A DNA stretch of 39,900 nt from Lachnospiraceae bacterium (GCA_022774705.1 JALFLM010000153.1:1-39900); one strand, 5' to 3'. Shown: positions 16,166 to 25,369, counted from the stretch's first letter. The notes: generated from the letters alone by a model not told the origin. Program-made: numbers and translations.

Positions 16166-17476
16166 ATGAGCAAGAAAACAAGAGCGGAAAGAAATTTAAG
16201 ATTTGAAACTTTACAGTTACATGTAGGTCAGGAACAGCCTGATCCGGCTACCGGAGCAAGAGCCGTACCGATTTATCAGACTTCTTCCTATGTATTTAAC
16301 AATTCTGCTCATGCGGCTGCAAGATTCGGTTTATCGGATCCCGGCAATATCTACGGCAGACTGACCAACCCCACCGAGGATGTATTTGAGCAGCGTATCG
16401 CAGCTCTGGAAGGCGGCGTTGCAGCACTGGCAGTTGCTTCCGGTGCAGCAGCCATCACCTATACTATTGAGAATCTGGCACAGGCCGGCGATCACATCGT
16501 ATCGGCGAAAAACATTTACGGCGGTTCCTTCAATCTGCTGCAGCACACACTGCCTCAGTATGGAATTACTACCACTTTTGTAGATATTTTCAATCTGGAT
16601 GAGGTTCGCGGAGCGATTCAGGACAATACGAAGGCTCTTTATATCGAAACACTGGGTAATCCCAATTCCGATGTAGTGGATATCGAAGCACTGGCAGCAA
16701 TTGCTCATGAACATAAGATCCCTCTGGTCGTAGACAATACATTTGCAACCCCTTACCTTGTACGCCCCATCGAATACGGCGCAGATATCGTGGTACATTC
16801 CGCAACAAAATTCATCGGCGGACATGGAACAGCCATCGGCGGTGTGATCGTGGACAGCGGTAAATTCGACTGGGAAGCTTCAGGCAAATTCCCGTCACTG
16901 ACAGAACCCAACCCCAGCTATCACGGCATCAGCTTTATAAAAGCGGTAGGGGCAGCAGCATTTGTTACCAAGATTCGTGCGATCCTGCTGAGAGATACCG
17001 GCGCAACCGTTTCTCCGTTCCATTCTTTCCTGTTCCTGCAGGGTCTGGAGACACTGTCTCTCCGTGTGGAACGCCATGTGGAAAATGCGCTGAAGGTGGT
17101 AGAATATCTGAACAACCATCCCCAGGTGGAAAAAGTGCATCATCCTTCTGTAACAGATGATCCGGAGCAGCAGAGACTTTACAAAAAATATTTCCCCAAC
17201 GGCGGAGGCTCCATCTTTACCTTCGAAATCAAAGGCGATTCGCAGAAGGCGCAGGACTTTATCGATAATCTGGAACTGTTCTCCCTGCTGGCCAACGTAG
17301 CGGATGTAAAATCACTGGTAATCCATCCTGCAACAACCACACACAGCCAGTGCTCGCCGGAAGAACTGCTGGATCAGGGCATTAAACCCAATACCATCCG
17401 TCTTTCCGTCGGAACCGAGAATATTGCGGATATCATCGAAGATCTGGATGAAGCATTCCGTGCAGTAGAAGAGTAA
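16166..17476 (+). CDS. metY: O-acetylhomoserine sulfhydrylase (MetY-type)
   Basis: A PLP enzyme that makes homocysteine (or cysteine-like products) from O-acetylhomoserine and sulfide. ATG 16166 follows AAGGAGAA at 16150-16157; an in-frame ATG at 16097 lies inside the leader hairpin and has no site. The 436-residue length fits the family. The PLP lysine is Lys215 in SATKFIGGHG; substrate-site segments such as GRLTNPTED and the C-terminal SLVIHPATTTHSQ are present. It follows the cystine-like importer and LysR gene, supporting a sulfur amino-acid theme. A long terminator ends the unit. Confidence 0.94.
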   Translation: MSKKTRAERNLRFETLQLHVGQEQPDPATGARAVPIYQTSSYVFNNSAHAAARFGLSDPGNIYGRLTNPTEDVFEQRIAALEGGVAALAVASGAAAITYTIENLAQAGDHIVSAKNIYGGSFNLLQHTLPQYGITTTFVDIFNLDEVRGAIQDNTKALYIETLGNPNSDVVDIEALAAIAHEHKIPLVVDNTFATPYLVRPIEYGADIVVHSATKFIGGHGTAIGGVIVDSGKFDWEASGKFPSLTEPNPSYHGISFIKAVGAAAFVTKIRAILLRDTGATVSPFHSFLFLQGLETLSLRVERHVENALKVVEYLNNHPQVEKVHHPSVTDDPEQQRLYKKYFPNGGGSIFTFEIKGDSQKAQDFIDNLELFSLLANVADVKSLVIHPATTTHSQCSPEELLDQGIKPNTIRLSVGTENIADIIEDLDEAFRAVEE

Positions 17477-17539
17477 TAAAGAAGACTATAACATAGAAAA
17501 ACCATAATGAAAGCTGTTCATATCCTTTAAACCTTTGTA

Positions 17540-17600
17540 AAAGGACGAAGGAGTCTGAGAGGAATTTTCCTATTCCCCGAAGACTCCTTCGTCCTTTTTT
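17540..17600 (+). terminator. Terminator after metY
   Basis: A perfect 17-bp stem (17540-17556 with 17581-17597) is followed by T to 17600. Confidence 0.88.
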
Positions 17601-17652
17601 GCATCTGCTACTGGATTCACCGCCATATCGGTTGTATAATGAAGAAAAACAA

Positions 17653-17696
17653 GCAGCTGTTCAGAGCAGTCCCTCTGTCCGGACCGGAACAGCTGC
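17653..17696. repeat. Short palindrome, possible relative of the 2170 family
   Basis: GCAGCTGTTC (17653-17662) and GAACAGCTGC (17687-17696) are perfect inverted 10-mers; the left arm continues AGAGC as in the other copies. It lies in the probable 5' leader of the TauE-type gene, after a TATAAT at 17635-17640. Confidence 0.5.
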
Positions 17697-17722
17697 CAAA
17701 TAAAAAGAATGGAGTGAAACAT

Positions 17723-17776
17723 ATGAAACCAGAGGCTTATGAACTGGGACACCGGATTGCGGAGGCGGAAAAATAA
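17723..17776 (+). CDS. 17-residue open frame coupled to the TauE-type gene
   Basis: ATG 17723 has a good site (GGAGTG nine bases before) and the frame ends in TAATG, where the A of the TAA stop is the A of the next ATG. The peptide MKPEAYELGHRIAEAEK has no Cys or Met run, so it is not an obvious attenuation peptide. It could be a coupling leader or the remaining head of a deleted gene. I do not recognise it. Confidence 0.45.
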   Translation: MKPEAYELGHRIAEAEK

Positions 17777-18561
17777 TGATTCAGGTTATATGTTATCTTG
17801 TTACGTTTTTCGCCTGTATTCTCGGTACTATCTGCGGTATGGGAGGAGGCATCATCATCAAACCGGCCCTTGATGCCACAGGAGTCATGTCTGTGGCTAC
17901 AGTTACTTTTCTGTCCGGCTGCACGGTCATTGCCATGTCCTGCTGGAGTGTTGGAAAAACACTGGTGAAAAAAGAGGCGGTTATCGATCTGAAAAATACC
18001 GCGGTTCTGGCTGTGGGCGCGGCTGCCGGCGGGCTGGCAGGAAAACAGCTCTATACCATGGTGGCATCGCTTTTTGCGGCTCAGGATACTGCGGGAGGTG
18101 TACAGGCCTGCCTTCTGTTTGCCGCAACTCTGCTTACCCTGATTTATACGCTGAATAAGGATAAAATCCGTTCAAAACAGGTGAATTCACCGGCGGTCGG
18201 TTTGATCATCGGTGTGCTCCTGGGTCTTCTGGGGGCTTTTCTTGGTATCGGCGGCGGTCCCTTCAATGTGGCTGTACTGTATTATTTCTTTTCCATGCCG
18301 GCTAAGAAAGCGGCGCAGAACAGCCTGTTTATCGTGTTTTTCAGCCAGCTGACCAGCACGCTGAAAACGGTTTTATTTGACGGAATTCCTGTATTTGATC
18401 TTTACATCCTTCTGGGAATGATCCTTTTGGGCATCGTCGGCAGTGAGACGGGCCGCCGGATCAATCAGAAAATCGACAATCGCCGGGCTACACTTTGCCT
18501 GGAGGGTGCCATGCTGCTGATTATGGCCATCAACGTTTATAACATTATCCTTTTCCTTTGA
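17776..18561 (+). CDS. TauE/SafE (TSUP) family permease
   Basis: A 261-residue membrane protein with about eight helices. The paired motifs CGMGGGIIIKPAL near the start and LGIGGGPFNVAVL in the second half mark the TSUP family, whose characterised members move sulfite, sulfonates, thiosulfate or other sulfur compounds. It lies downstream of metY, and its start is coupled to a 17-residue frame. A sulfur substrate is likely but inferred. Confidence 0.9.
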   Translation: MIQVICYLVTFFACILGTICGMGGGIIIKPALDATGVMSVATVTFLSGCTVIAMSCWSVGKTLVKKEAVIDLKNTAVLAVGAAAGGLAGKQLYTMVASLFAAQDTAGGVQACLLFAATLLTLIYTLNKDKIRSKQVNSPAVGLIIGVLLGLLGAFLGIGGGPFNVAVLYYFFSMPAKKAAQNSLFIVFFSQLTSTLKTVLFDGIPVFDLYILLGMILLGIVGSETGRRINQKIDNRRATLCLEGAMLLIMAINVYNIILFL

Positions 18562-18677
18562 TATGCAGTGAGAATATTAAGCTGCAGTGGGAATACCGGA
18601 TCTCAATGGCATTACTTAACAAAATTGTAAATAAGTCTTAAAAAATGGTAAAATTTATTAATATGTTATCCAGGCCA

Positions 18678-18706
18678 TTGTAAAAAAAAGCGGAAGCGGG
18701 TATAAT
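18678..18706 (+). promoter_or_regulatory. Promoter of the LCP gene
   Basis: TTGTAA at 18678-18683 and a perfect TATAAT at 18701-18706, spacer 17. The 203-base gap before the gene holds nothing else I recognise. Confidence 0.7.
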
Positions 18707-18764
18707 AAGCACGTTCATGCCAATGATAATAATCAGAATGATTGAATAAACAGGAGGAACTGTT

Positions 18765-19835
18765 ATGGCGAATCATAAAGGAACAGAGAAACCGAACATA
18801 GTCAGGATCGTGCTGATCGTGCTGGTGATTCTGGCGGGTGTTACCGTATTTGTACTTTCCCTGTCAAAGCCGGAGAAGGATGTGGATCCCGATTTTGATA
18901 TTACCATTCAGACCGAATCCGATGAGAACCAGACGGAGGAATATGGTGATCTGGAAGATGAATCCAGATCGGACAGCCCCGTCAGCGAGCTGGAATCGCT
19001 GAATGTGGATGTATTCAAGGATACCGGCTGGGTACATTATCTGCTGATCGGTCTTGATAACCGTAAAGATACCTTTGAAGGCGGACGAAGCGATGCACTG
19101 ATGATCTTTTCCGTCAATGAAAAAGACGGCCGGATCGTACTGTCTTCCATGCCCCGTGATACCATGGTATATATCAACGGCAAGGGCTATGACAAGATTA
19201 CACATACCTATGCCTACGGCAGGGCCAAACTTCTGGTAGAGACGGTTGAGAGAAATTTTGACATTGATATCCGTCATTATTTTACCATTAATTTTGCGGG
19301 AATGGAAAAGGTGGTTGACGCACTGGGCGGTGTTCCCATGGAACTGACACAGGCGGAGAGCGATCACATGCTCAGTTTCTTTGAGGTAGGCGGAACAACG
19401 GCGGGTATGAACAATCTGACCGGCAAACAGGCGCTGACCTATTGCCGTATCCGTAAGATCGACAGCGATTTCGCCCGTACAGAACGGCAGTACAAGGTTC
19501 TGCTGGCTATTTATGACAAAGTCAAAGCCATGTCTCCTGTGAAATATCCCAGTCTGATTACGGCCATGTACGATTATTTCTATACGGACTGTACAGTTGC
19601 GGAATGTATCGATATCGGCCAGGCGCTCATGTCCCTTGGTGCGGATTCCATTGAGAATGTGAAGCTGATCAACGAGGAAAGCGGTACGGGCCGCAAGATC
19701 AACGGTACCTATTATTTCCTGGTCAACGATATGGAAGAGACCATGAAACAGTGGAGAACGTATATGGGTGTTGGCGATTATACACCTTCCGAAGGCATGG
19801 TGGATATTTCCGACTATCTGAAAGAGAATTATTAG
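18765..19835 (+). CDS. LytR-CpsA-Psr (LCP) family protein
   Basis: Attaches anionic glycopolymers to peptidoglycan at the outer face of the membrane. The 356-residue protein has a short cytoplasmic tail, one membrane helix (about 13-34), an acidic linker and an LCP domain from about 85 (YLLIGLDNRK, GGRSDALMIFSV, SSMPRDTMVYI, DKITHTYAYG, ALGGVPMEL, ALTYCRIRK-x6-FARTERQ). The conserved Arg and Asp residues that hold the polyprenyl-phosphate are present. AGGAGG precedes ATG 18765. It is a single-gene unit with its own promoter and terminator. Confidence 0.94.
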   Translation: MANHKGTEKPNIVRIVLIVLVILAGVTVFVLSLSKPEKDVDPDFDITIQTESDENQTEEYGDLEDESRSDSPVSELESLNVDVFKDTGWVHYLLIGLDNRKDTFEGGRSDALMIFSVNEKDGRIVLSSMPRDTMVYINGKGYDKITHTYAYGRAKLLVETVERNFDIDIRHYFTINFAGMEKVVDALGGVPMELTQAESDHMLSFFEVGGTTAGMNNLTGKQALTYCRIRKIDSDFARTERQYKVLLAIYDKVKAMSPVKYPSLITAMYDYFYTDCTVAECIDIGQALMSLGADSIENVKLINEESGTGRKINGTYYFLVNDMEETMKQWRTYMGVGDYTPSEGMVDISDYLKENY

Positions 19836-19866
19836 ATACAGTTTCAACAGAATACAGTTTCATCAG

Positions 19867-19913
19867 AACTGCCCCATCAGCTGGTTCAGAACCGGCTGGC
19901 GGGGCAGTTTTTT
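19867..19913 (+). terminator. Terminator after the LCP gene
   Basis: AACTGCCCC (19867-19875) pairs with GGGGCAGTT (19901-19909), with further pairing inside, and six T follow. Confidence 0.85.
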
Positions 19914-20041
19914 GATACAGAAATTACAGAAATGATATTATTTTTTTACAGGAACAACAGTATCTTTACCCCGCTATGGTAGTACTTTACAGTTCTTAAA
20001 AGTAAAATAAACCATGTAAATCAAGAAAAAGAGGTATCACT

Positions 20042-21178
20042 ATGGCAGGTCTTACTTTAAGAAATGTTTGCAAAAAGTACGAAAATGGTTTTCAGGCTGT
20101 CTCGGATTTCAATCTGGAAATCCGAGACCGGGAATTTATCATTTTCGTTGGTCCTTCAGGGTGCGGCAAATCAACCACTCTTCGGATGATTGCCGGGCTG
20201 GAAGATATCACAGATGGTGAATTGTGGATCGGCAATGATCTGGTAAATTACAGGGAGCCGAAAGACCGGGATTTATCCATGGTATTTCAGAATTACGCTT
20301 TGTACCCGACAATGACAGTATACGACAACATTGCGTTTTCTCTTCAGGTACGTAAAGTGCCGAAAAAAGAAATTGACAAAAAGGTTCATGAAGTAGCGAA
20401 AATTCTGGAAATTGAGCATTTGCTGGATCGAAAGGCATCGGCACTTTCGGGCGGACAGAAGCAGCGTGTTGCAATCGGCAATGCCATTATCCGTAAGCCG
20501 AATGCACTTCTCATGGATGAACCCCTGTCCAACCTGGATGCAAAGCTGCGAGCCAAAATGCGGGTGGAGCTGGCAAAACTCCATAAGCGTCTGGAAACCA
20601 CGATTATCTATGTAACCCATGACCAGACCGAAGCAATGACTCTGGGAGACCGGATTGTAGTTATGAATAAAGGCTTTATTCAGCAGGTGGACACTCCGGC
20701 CATGCTGTATGAACATCCGGATAATAAATTTACTGCAGGATTTATTGGCTCCCCTTCCATGAATTTTTTCAAGTTAAATGTCGGCAACAGCAGAATTACT
20801 GATGGAATCGAGCTGACAGGCGACAGGATTTCTTTTGGAGAGATGACAGGATATAAAGCACGGATTCTGAAAAAACAGTATATGGTGCGTCAGGTAATTA
20901 TGGGAATCCGTCCGGAACATATCTATACAGAGGATGTGTATGAAGCGAAAGAGGATAAAAACAATCTGGTGCTGATTCCGGTAACCATTGAAGCACAGGA
21001 GCTGCTGGGGGCAGAAAGCATTTTGTATTTCCGTCTGAATGGGGAGCGGTACTGTGCAAGGGCAGCTGCACACTGCCGGGTTGAGGCAGGTGATCAGCTG
21101 AAGCTGGCATTTGATCTGAATAAAGCCCATTTCTTTGATCCTGAAAAAGAGTTCAATATTATTCATCAGTTTCAATAA
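20042..21178 (+). CDS. UgpC/MalK-type sugar or glycerol-phosphate ABC ATPase
   Basis: A 378-residue ATPase of the CUT1 class. Walker A GPSGCGKS, signature ALSGGQKQR, Walker B ALLMDEPLSNLD, switch His in VTHDQTEAMTLGD. The C-terminal regulatory TOBE/OB region (about 235-378) contains VIMGIRPEHIY. It heads the run ATPase, permease, permease, binding protein, phosphodiesterase. A weak promoter TTTACA-16-TAAACC lies at 19986-20013. Because a glycerophosphodiester phosphodiesterase closes the run, the importer probably takes glycerol-3-phosphate or glycerophosphodiesters, as in Ugp; a sugar substrate cannot be excluded. Confidence 0.92.
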   Translation: MAGLTLRNVCKKYENGFQAVSDFNLEIRDREFIIFVGPSGCGKSTTLRMIAGLEDITDGELWIGNDLVNYREPKDRDLSMVFQNYALYPTMTVYDNIAFSLQVRKVPKKEIDKKVHEVAKILEIEHLLDRKASALSGGQKQRVAIGNAIIRKPNALLMDEPLSNLDAKLRAKMRVELAKLHKRLETTIIYVTHDQTEAMTLGDRIVVMNKGFIQQVDTPAMLYEHPDNKFTAGFIGSPSMNFFKLNVGNSRITDGIELTGDRISFGEMTGYKARILKKQYMVRQVIMGIRPEHIYTEDVYEAKEDKNNLVLIPVTIEAQELLGAESILYFRLNGERYCARAAAHCRVEAGDQLKLAFDLNKAHFFDPEKEFNIIHQFQ

Positions 21179-21193
21179 TAGAGAGGAAGTATC

Positions 21194-22066
21194 ATGAAGA
21201 AAAAACAGTCATTTTTAAAAAAGCTGGAGCCGTATGGTTTTCTGCTGCCCTGTCTGGCGGTCTTTGCTGTTTTCCTGTTTTATCCTTTTGCAAAGACCAT
21301 TTATCTGAGCCTGTTTAAGACCAATAAAATGGGACAGGCCAAAATTTTTGTAGGAGCGGGCAATTATCTGGATCTGCTTAAAAGTGATTCTTTTTACAAC
21401 AGTCTGGTTGTAACGGTGATCTTTGTAATTATTGTGGTGTTCATCAGTATGACGCTGGGACTGATCGGTGCGGTTCTGTGCAACCGGACTTTCCCGGGTA
21501 TCCGCTTTTTCAGTACGGCCTATGCACTGCCCATGGCAATTGCTTCGGCGTCGGCTGCCATGATTTTTAAAATCATGCTGCACCCTTCTGTGGGTATCAT
21601 AAATAAGCTGCTTGGGCTGGATATTAACTGGGTCAGCGATAACCGGTATGCCCTGATCTGTGTAGCTGTTCTTACGGGGTGGCTGAACAGCGGCATCAAT
21701 TTCCTGTACTTTTCGGCAGGATTGAGCAATATAGATGATTCCATTTATGAACGTGCTTCTGTAGACGGAGCAAATGCGGTTCAGAAATTTTTCCGCCTGA
21801 CTATTCCAAATCTGGAGCCGATTATTTTTTATACACTGGTTGTGGATATCATTCAGGCATTTCAGTCTTTCGGACAGGTTAAGATTCTGACTCAGGGTGG
21901 TCCCGGAGAATCCACCAATCTGATCGTATATTCCATTTACCGGGATGCGTTTTTCAATTACCGTTTCGGGACCGCAGCGGCAGAATCCATCATTCTGTTC
22001 CTTATTATCATGTGCCTGACTTTGATCATGTTCAAAGTGGAAGGCAAGGGAAAAGGAGGAAATTAA
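21194..22066 (+). CDS. CUT1 ABC permease, UgpA-like
   Basis: A 290-residue membrane subunit with six helices. The EAA loop reads SIYERASVDGANAVQKFFRL, and GGPGESTNLIVYSIYRDAF is typical of UgpA/MalF-like members. GAGAGGAAG precedes ATG 21194, 15 bases after the ATPase stop. It partners the next permease. Confidence 0.93.
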   Translation: MKKKQSFLKKLEPYGFLLPCLAVFAVFLFYPFAKTIYLSLFKTNKMGQAKIFVGAGNYLDLLKSDSFYNSLVVTVIFVIIVVFISMTLGLIGAVLCNRTFPGIRFFSTAYALPMAIASASAAMIFKIMLHPSVGIINKLLGLDINWVSDNRYALICVAVLTGWLNSGINFLYFSAGLSNIDDSIYERASVDGANAVQKFFRLTIPNLEPIIFYTLVVDIIQAFQSFGQVKILTQGGPGESTNLIVYSIYRDAFFNYRFGTAAAESIILFLIIMCLTLIMFKVEGKGKGGN

Positions 22067-22067
22067 T

Positions 22068-22961
22068 ATGGCAGGTCAGAATGTGATCAGTGCAGAAAAG
22101 TTAAAAGAACTTCAGTATCGAATGAATCTGGAAGCAAAAAGAAAACGGCAGGTAAAATCAGGCCTTCTGATCTGCGGAAATGTGATATTTGCTCTGATGA
22201 TCCTGGCACCGCTGCTGTATGCCGTAAGCATTGCATTCATGCCGTCCAGTGAACTGTTTACCCTGGATCTGAATCTGGTTCCAAAGGAACCCACGTTAAA
22301 TAATTTCATTCAGGCCCTTCAGAGAATTCCTCTTATCCGGTTTGTGCTGAATTCCTTCCTGGTGGCCGGTCTGATTACCATCGGACAGATTATTTCCTGT
22401 TCTCTGGCAGCATTTTCCCTGCACTTTCTGGATTTTAAGGGAAAAAATGTGGTATTCATGCTGATTATGGCAACCATGATGCTGCCCGGTGAAGCAACCA
22501 TCATCTCCAATTACCTGACGATTTCCGGATGGGGATGGCTTGATACTTACCAGGCGCTGATCGTGCCTTATCTGACATCTGCAATGGGAATCTTCCTGTT
22601 CCGTCAGTTTTTCCAGTCTTTTCCCATGTCACTGTACGAATCGGCAAAGCTGGACGGATGCGGAAATCTCCGCTTTATCATTTCAATTCTGCTGCCGCTG
22701 ATGAAATCGGCAATCGGAGCTATGGCGGTATATACTTTTATCAATGCATGGAACATGTATATGTGGCCTCTGCTGGTAACCGGTTCTGACAGCATGCGAA
22801 CCGTTCAGATCGGTATCGGTATGCTGGACAGTGTGGATTCCCAGTCGCTTACTTTAATGGTAGCCGGAGTTGTTATGATTATTATCCCTTCGATCTCCAT
22901 CTTTATCGTCGGACAGAAACAGCTGATTAAGGGCATGTTCTCCGGCGCGGTAAAGGGCTGA
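22068..22961 (+). CDS. CUT1 ABC permease, UgpE-like
   Basis: A 297-residue second permease; EAA loop SLYESAKLDGCGNLRFIISI and the C-terminal GQKQLIKGMFSGAVKG are family marks. It begins one base after the previous stop (TAAT-ATG spacing), with AAAGGAGG upstream, so expression is tightly coupled. A charged N-terminal stretch of about 30 residues precedes the first helix. Confidence 0.93.
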   Translation: MAGQNVISAEKLKELQYRMNLEAKRKRQVKSGLLICGNVIFALMILAPLLYAVSIAFMPSSELFTLDLNLVPKEPTLNNFIQALQRIPLIRFVLNSFLVAGLITIGQIISCSLAAFSLHFLDFKGKNVVFMLIMATMMLPGEATIISNYLTISGWGWLDTYQALIVPYLTSAMGIFLFRQFFQSFPMSLYESAKLDGCGNLRFIISILLPLMKSAIGAMAVYTFINAWNMYMWPLLVTGSDSMRTVQIGIGMLDSVDSQSLTLMVAGVVMIIIPSISIFIVGQKQLIKGMFSGAVKG

Positions 22962-23016
22962 TAAAGGGTTGATATAGATCAGAATTAAGAAAACAAAAGA
23001 AACAAGGAGTTTATTT

Positions 23017-24408
23017 ATGAAAAAGAGATTAACAGCAGCAGTAATGGCCGCCATGCTGGCGGTAACCGCTTTTACCGGATGCGGCGGCAATTCCGGCAAT
23101 GTGACAGAAGATACCACGGCAGAAGACAGTGCGAAAAGCGAGAATTCCGCAGCAGTTGCCGGAGATGTGGATATGAATGGAACAGAGATTACATTCTGGC
23201 ATGCCATGGGCGGCGTCAACGGCGAAGCAATGGAATATCTGGTTGATCAGTTCAATAAGGAAAACGAGTACGGTATCAAGGTGGTTTCTGAATATCAGGG
23301 TTCCTACGATGATGCACTGAACAAATTAAAGAGCGCACAGCTTGGCAACATGGGTGCCGATCTGGTTCAGGTTTATGATATCGGTACAAGATTTATGATC
23401 GATTCCGACTGGATTATTCCGATTCAGGATTTTATGGATAAGGATGATTATAAAGTAAATCTGGAAGAGAATATTGCAGCATACTATACAGTAAACAACG
23501 AGCTGTATTCCATGCCTTTCAATTCGTCTACACCCATTCTTTACTACAATGCGGATATGTTCAAGGCAGCAGGCATTGATGCGGCTCCTGCAACTTTCAA
23601 TGAAATTGAAAAAATTTCAGATGCATTAAAAACAAAGGGCGGTGCCAAAGAAGTGATTTCTCTGGGAATTTACGGATGGTTCTTTGAACAGTTCCTCTGC
23701 AAGCAGGGATTAAATTATGCAGATAACGGAAATGGACGTGAAAGCGCAGCCACAGCGGTTGAATTTGATTCCAACGGTGGTGCTCTTCAGATTCTGGAAG
23801 CATGGAAAAAACTGTATGATGAAGGAATTGCACCCAATGTTGGACGCGGCGGTGATGCAGGTCTGGCAGATTTTTCATCAGGAAAGGCAGCAATTACGCT
23901 TGGATCAACAGCATCTCTGAAGCAGATTCTGGAAGACGTAAATGGCAAATTTGAAGTCGGAACCGCATATTTCCCTGCTACCGGTGATGATGATAAAGGA
24001 GGCGTATCCATCGGCGGTGCTTCTCTGTGGGCTCTGGACAACGGTGATGACAAGAAAGCAGCAGCTACCTGGGAATTTATTAAGTTCCTGGTATCCGCAG
24101 AATCTCAGGCATACTGGAATGCACAGACAGGATATTTCCCTGTAACAACAGATGCCTATAACGAAGAGATATTCAAAAACAATATTGCAGAATATCCTCA
24201 GTTCCAGACCGCAATCGATCAGCTGCATGATTCTGCGCCTCAGTATGCAGGAGCACTGTTAAGCGTATTCTCCGAAGCAAGAGCAACTGTTGAAACAGAA
24301 ATCGAGAATATGCTGAACGGAAAACAGACACCGGAAGAAGCTGTCGAAAAAATGGCATCCAGCATCAATGCGGCAATTGAAGATTATAACCTGGTAAATG
24401 AAGAATAG
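23017..24408 (+). CDS. Extracellular solute-binding lipoprotein (family 1), UgpB-like
   Basis: A 463-residue binding protein. The signal peptide ends in AVTAFTGC, giving the lipid-anchored Cys near residue 22, followed by a Ser/Glu/Asp-rich linker. TFWHAMGGVNGEAMEYLVDQF and QGSYDDALNKL are typical of UgpB-like proteins. AAGGAG precedes the start. It lies between the permeases and the phosphodiesterase, as part of one importer. Confidence 0.92.
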   Translation: MKKRLTAAVMAAMLAVTAFTGCGGNSGNVTEDTTAEDSAKSENSAAVAGDVDMNGTEITFWHAMGGVNGEAMEYLVDQFNKENEYGIKVVSEYQGSYDDALNKLKSAQLGNMGADLVQVYDIGTRFMIDSDWIIPIQDFMDKDDYKVNLEENIAAYYTVNNELYSMPFNSSTPILYYNADMFKAAGIDAAPATFNEIEKISDALKTKGGAKEVISLGIYGWFFEQFLCKQGLNYADNGNGRESAATAVEFDSNGGALQILEAWKKLYDEGIAPNVGRGGDAGLADFSSGKAAITLGSTASLKQILEDVNGKFEVGTAYFPATGDDDKGGVSIGGASLWALDNGDDKKAAATWEFIKFLVSAESQAYWNAQTGYFPVTTDAYNEEIFKNNIAEYPQFQTAIDQLHDSAPQYAGALLSVFSEARATVETEIENMLNGKQTPEEAVEKMASSINAAIEDYNLVNEE

Positions 24409-24500
24409 GAAAGCTGGTAACGTTTTTATATTGTCGTTTTAAGCATTCTGGTTTAAAATAGCTTTTAAGCGAAGATTTATAACCCGGAGGTGTTGAGATT

Positions 24501-25217
24501 ATGACAGAAGTTTGGGGACACAGGGGTGCATCAGGGTATGCACCGGAGAATACGCTGGATGCTTTTGCTCTGGCTCTGGAGCAGGGAGCTGACGGAATTG
24601 AGCTGGATGTGCAGCTGACAAAAGACGGGGAACCGGTTGTTATTCATGATGAGCGCGTGGACCGAACCGGCAGCGGCATCGGTTTTGTCAGGGATTATAC
24701 GCTGGCAGAGCTGAAAAAGCTGGAGTTTAACAGAACGATACCGGGATATAAGTCAGTAAAGATTCCCACATTGAAGGAAGTTTACGAATTATTTCAGGAT
24801 AATAAGAAGCTGATTAATGTAGAAATTAAAACAGGCATTTTCTTTTATCCGGGAATTGAAGATAAGGTACTGGAGCTCACCGCTGCCATGGGGATGGAGG
24901 ATCGGGTGATCTATTCCTCTTTCAATCATCAGACCATGGTAAATCTGAAAAAAATGAATCCGAAGGCTGTCTGCGGTCTGCTCTATGCGGACGGGTATCT
25001 GAATATGGACCGTTACTGTCAGGAACTGGGCATGGATGCCCTGCATCCGGCTCTTTACAACCTGCAGTATGAAGGATTCCGGGAAGCATGCAGGCAGAAA
25101 AAGATTCCGCTGCATGTATGGACAATCAATGAGCCGGAGCACATCCGGCTGATGTACGACATGCAGGTGGAGGCAATCATTACAAATTATCCTGACCGGG
25201 CACTGAAACTGAGGTAG
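24501..25217 (+). CDS. Glycerophosphodiester phosphodiesterase (UgpQ-like)
   Basis: Splits glycerophosphodiesters into sn-glycerol-3-phosphate and an alcohol. A 238-residue TIM-barrel enzyme: His7-Arg8 in WGHRGASGYAPENT, Glu34 and Asp36 in GIELDV and His49 in IHDE match the catalytic and metal-binding residues. No signal peptide, so it is cytosolic. CGGAGG precedes ATG 24501. The gap to the binding-protein gene is 92 bases with no terminator seen. It probably processes substrate brought in by the importer. Confidence 0.93.
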   Translation: MTEVWGHRGASGYAPENTLDAFALALEQGADGIELDVQLTKDGEPVVIHDERVDRTGSGIGFVRDYTLAELKKLEFNRTIPGYKSVKIPTLKEVYELFQDNKKLINVEIKTGIFFYPGIEDKVLELTAAMGMEDRVIYSSFNHQTMVNLKKMNPKAVCGLLYADGYLNMDRYCQELGMDALHPALYNLQYEGFREACRQKKIPLHVWTINEPEHIRLMYDMQVEAIITNYPDRALKLR

Positions 25218-25239
25218 CAGGCCGGTTTAGGGGAAGAAG

Positions 25240-25302
25240 ACTGTCATACAGGTTATGCCAGCGGGAGTTTTATCCGTTGATATACTGTATGGCAGTTTTT
25301 TT
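25240..25302 (+). terminator. Terminator after the Ugp-like operon
   Basis: A 12-bp stem (25240-25251 with 25285-25296, one G-T pair) with a long loop, followed by seven T. Confidence 0.75.
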
Positions 25303-25340
25303 GTGTACCCGGCACATGGATTTGAACAGTTACATATTCA

Positions 25341-25369
25341 TTTACAAAAAAAATGGGTTGTGTTATATT
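25341..25369 (+). promoter_or_regulatory. Promoter of glmM
   Basis: TTTACA at 25341-25346 and TATATT at 25364-25369 with a 17-base spacer, about 45 bases before the glmM start. Confidence 0.65.
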
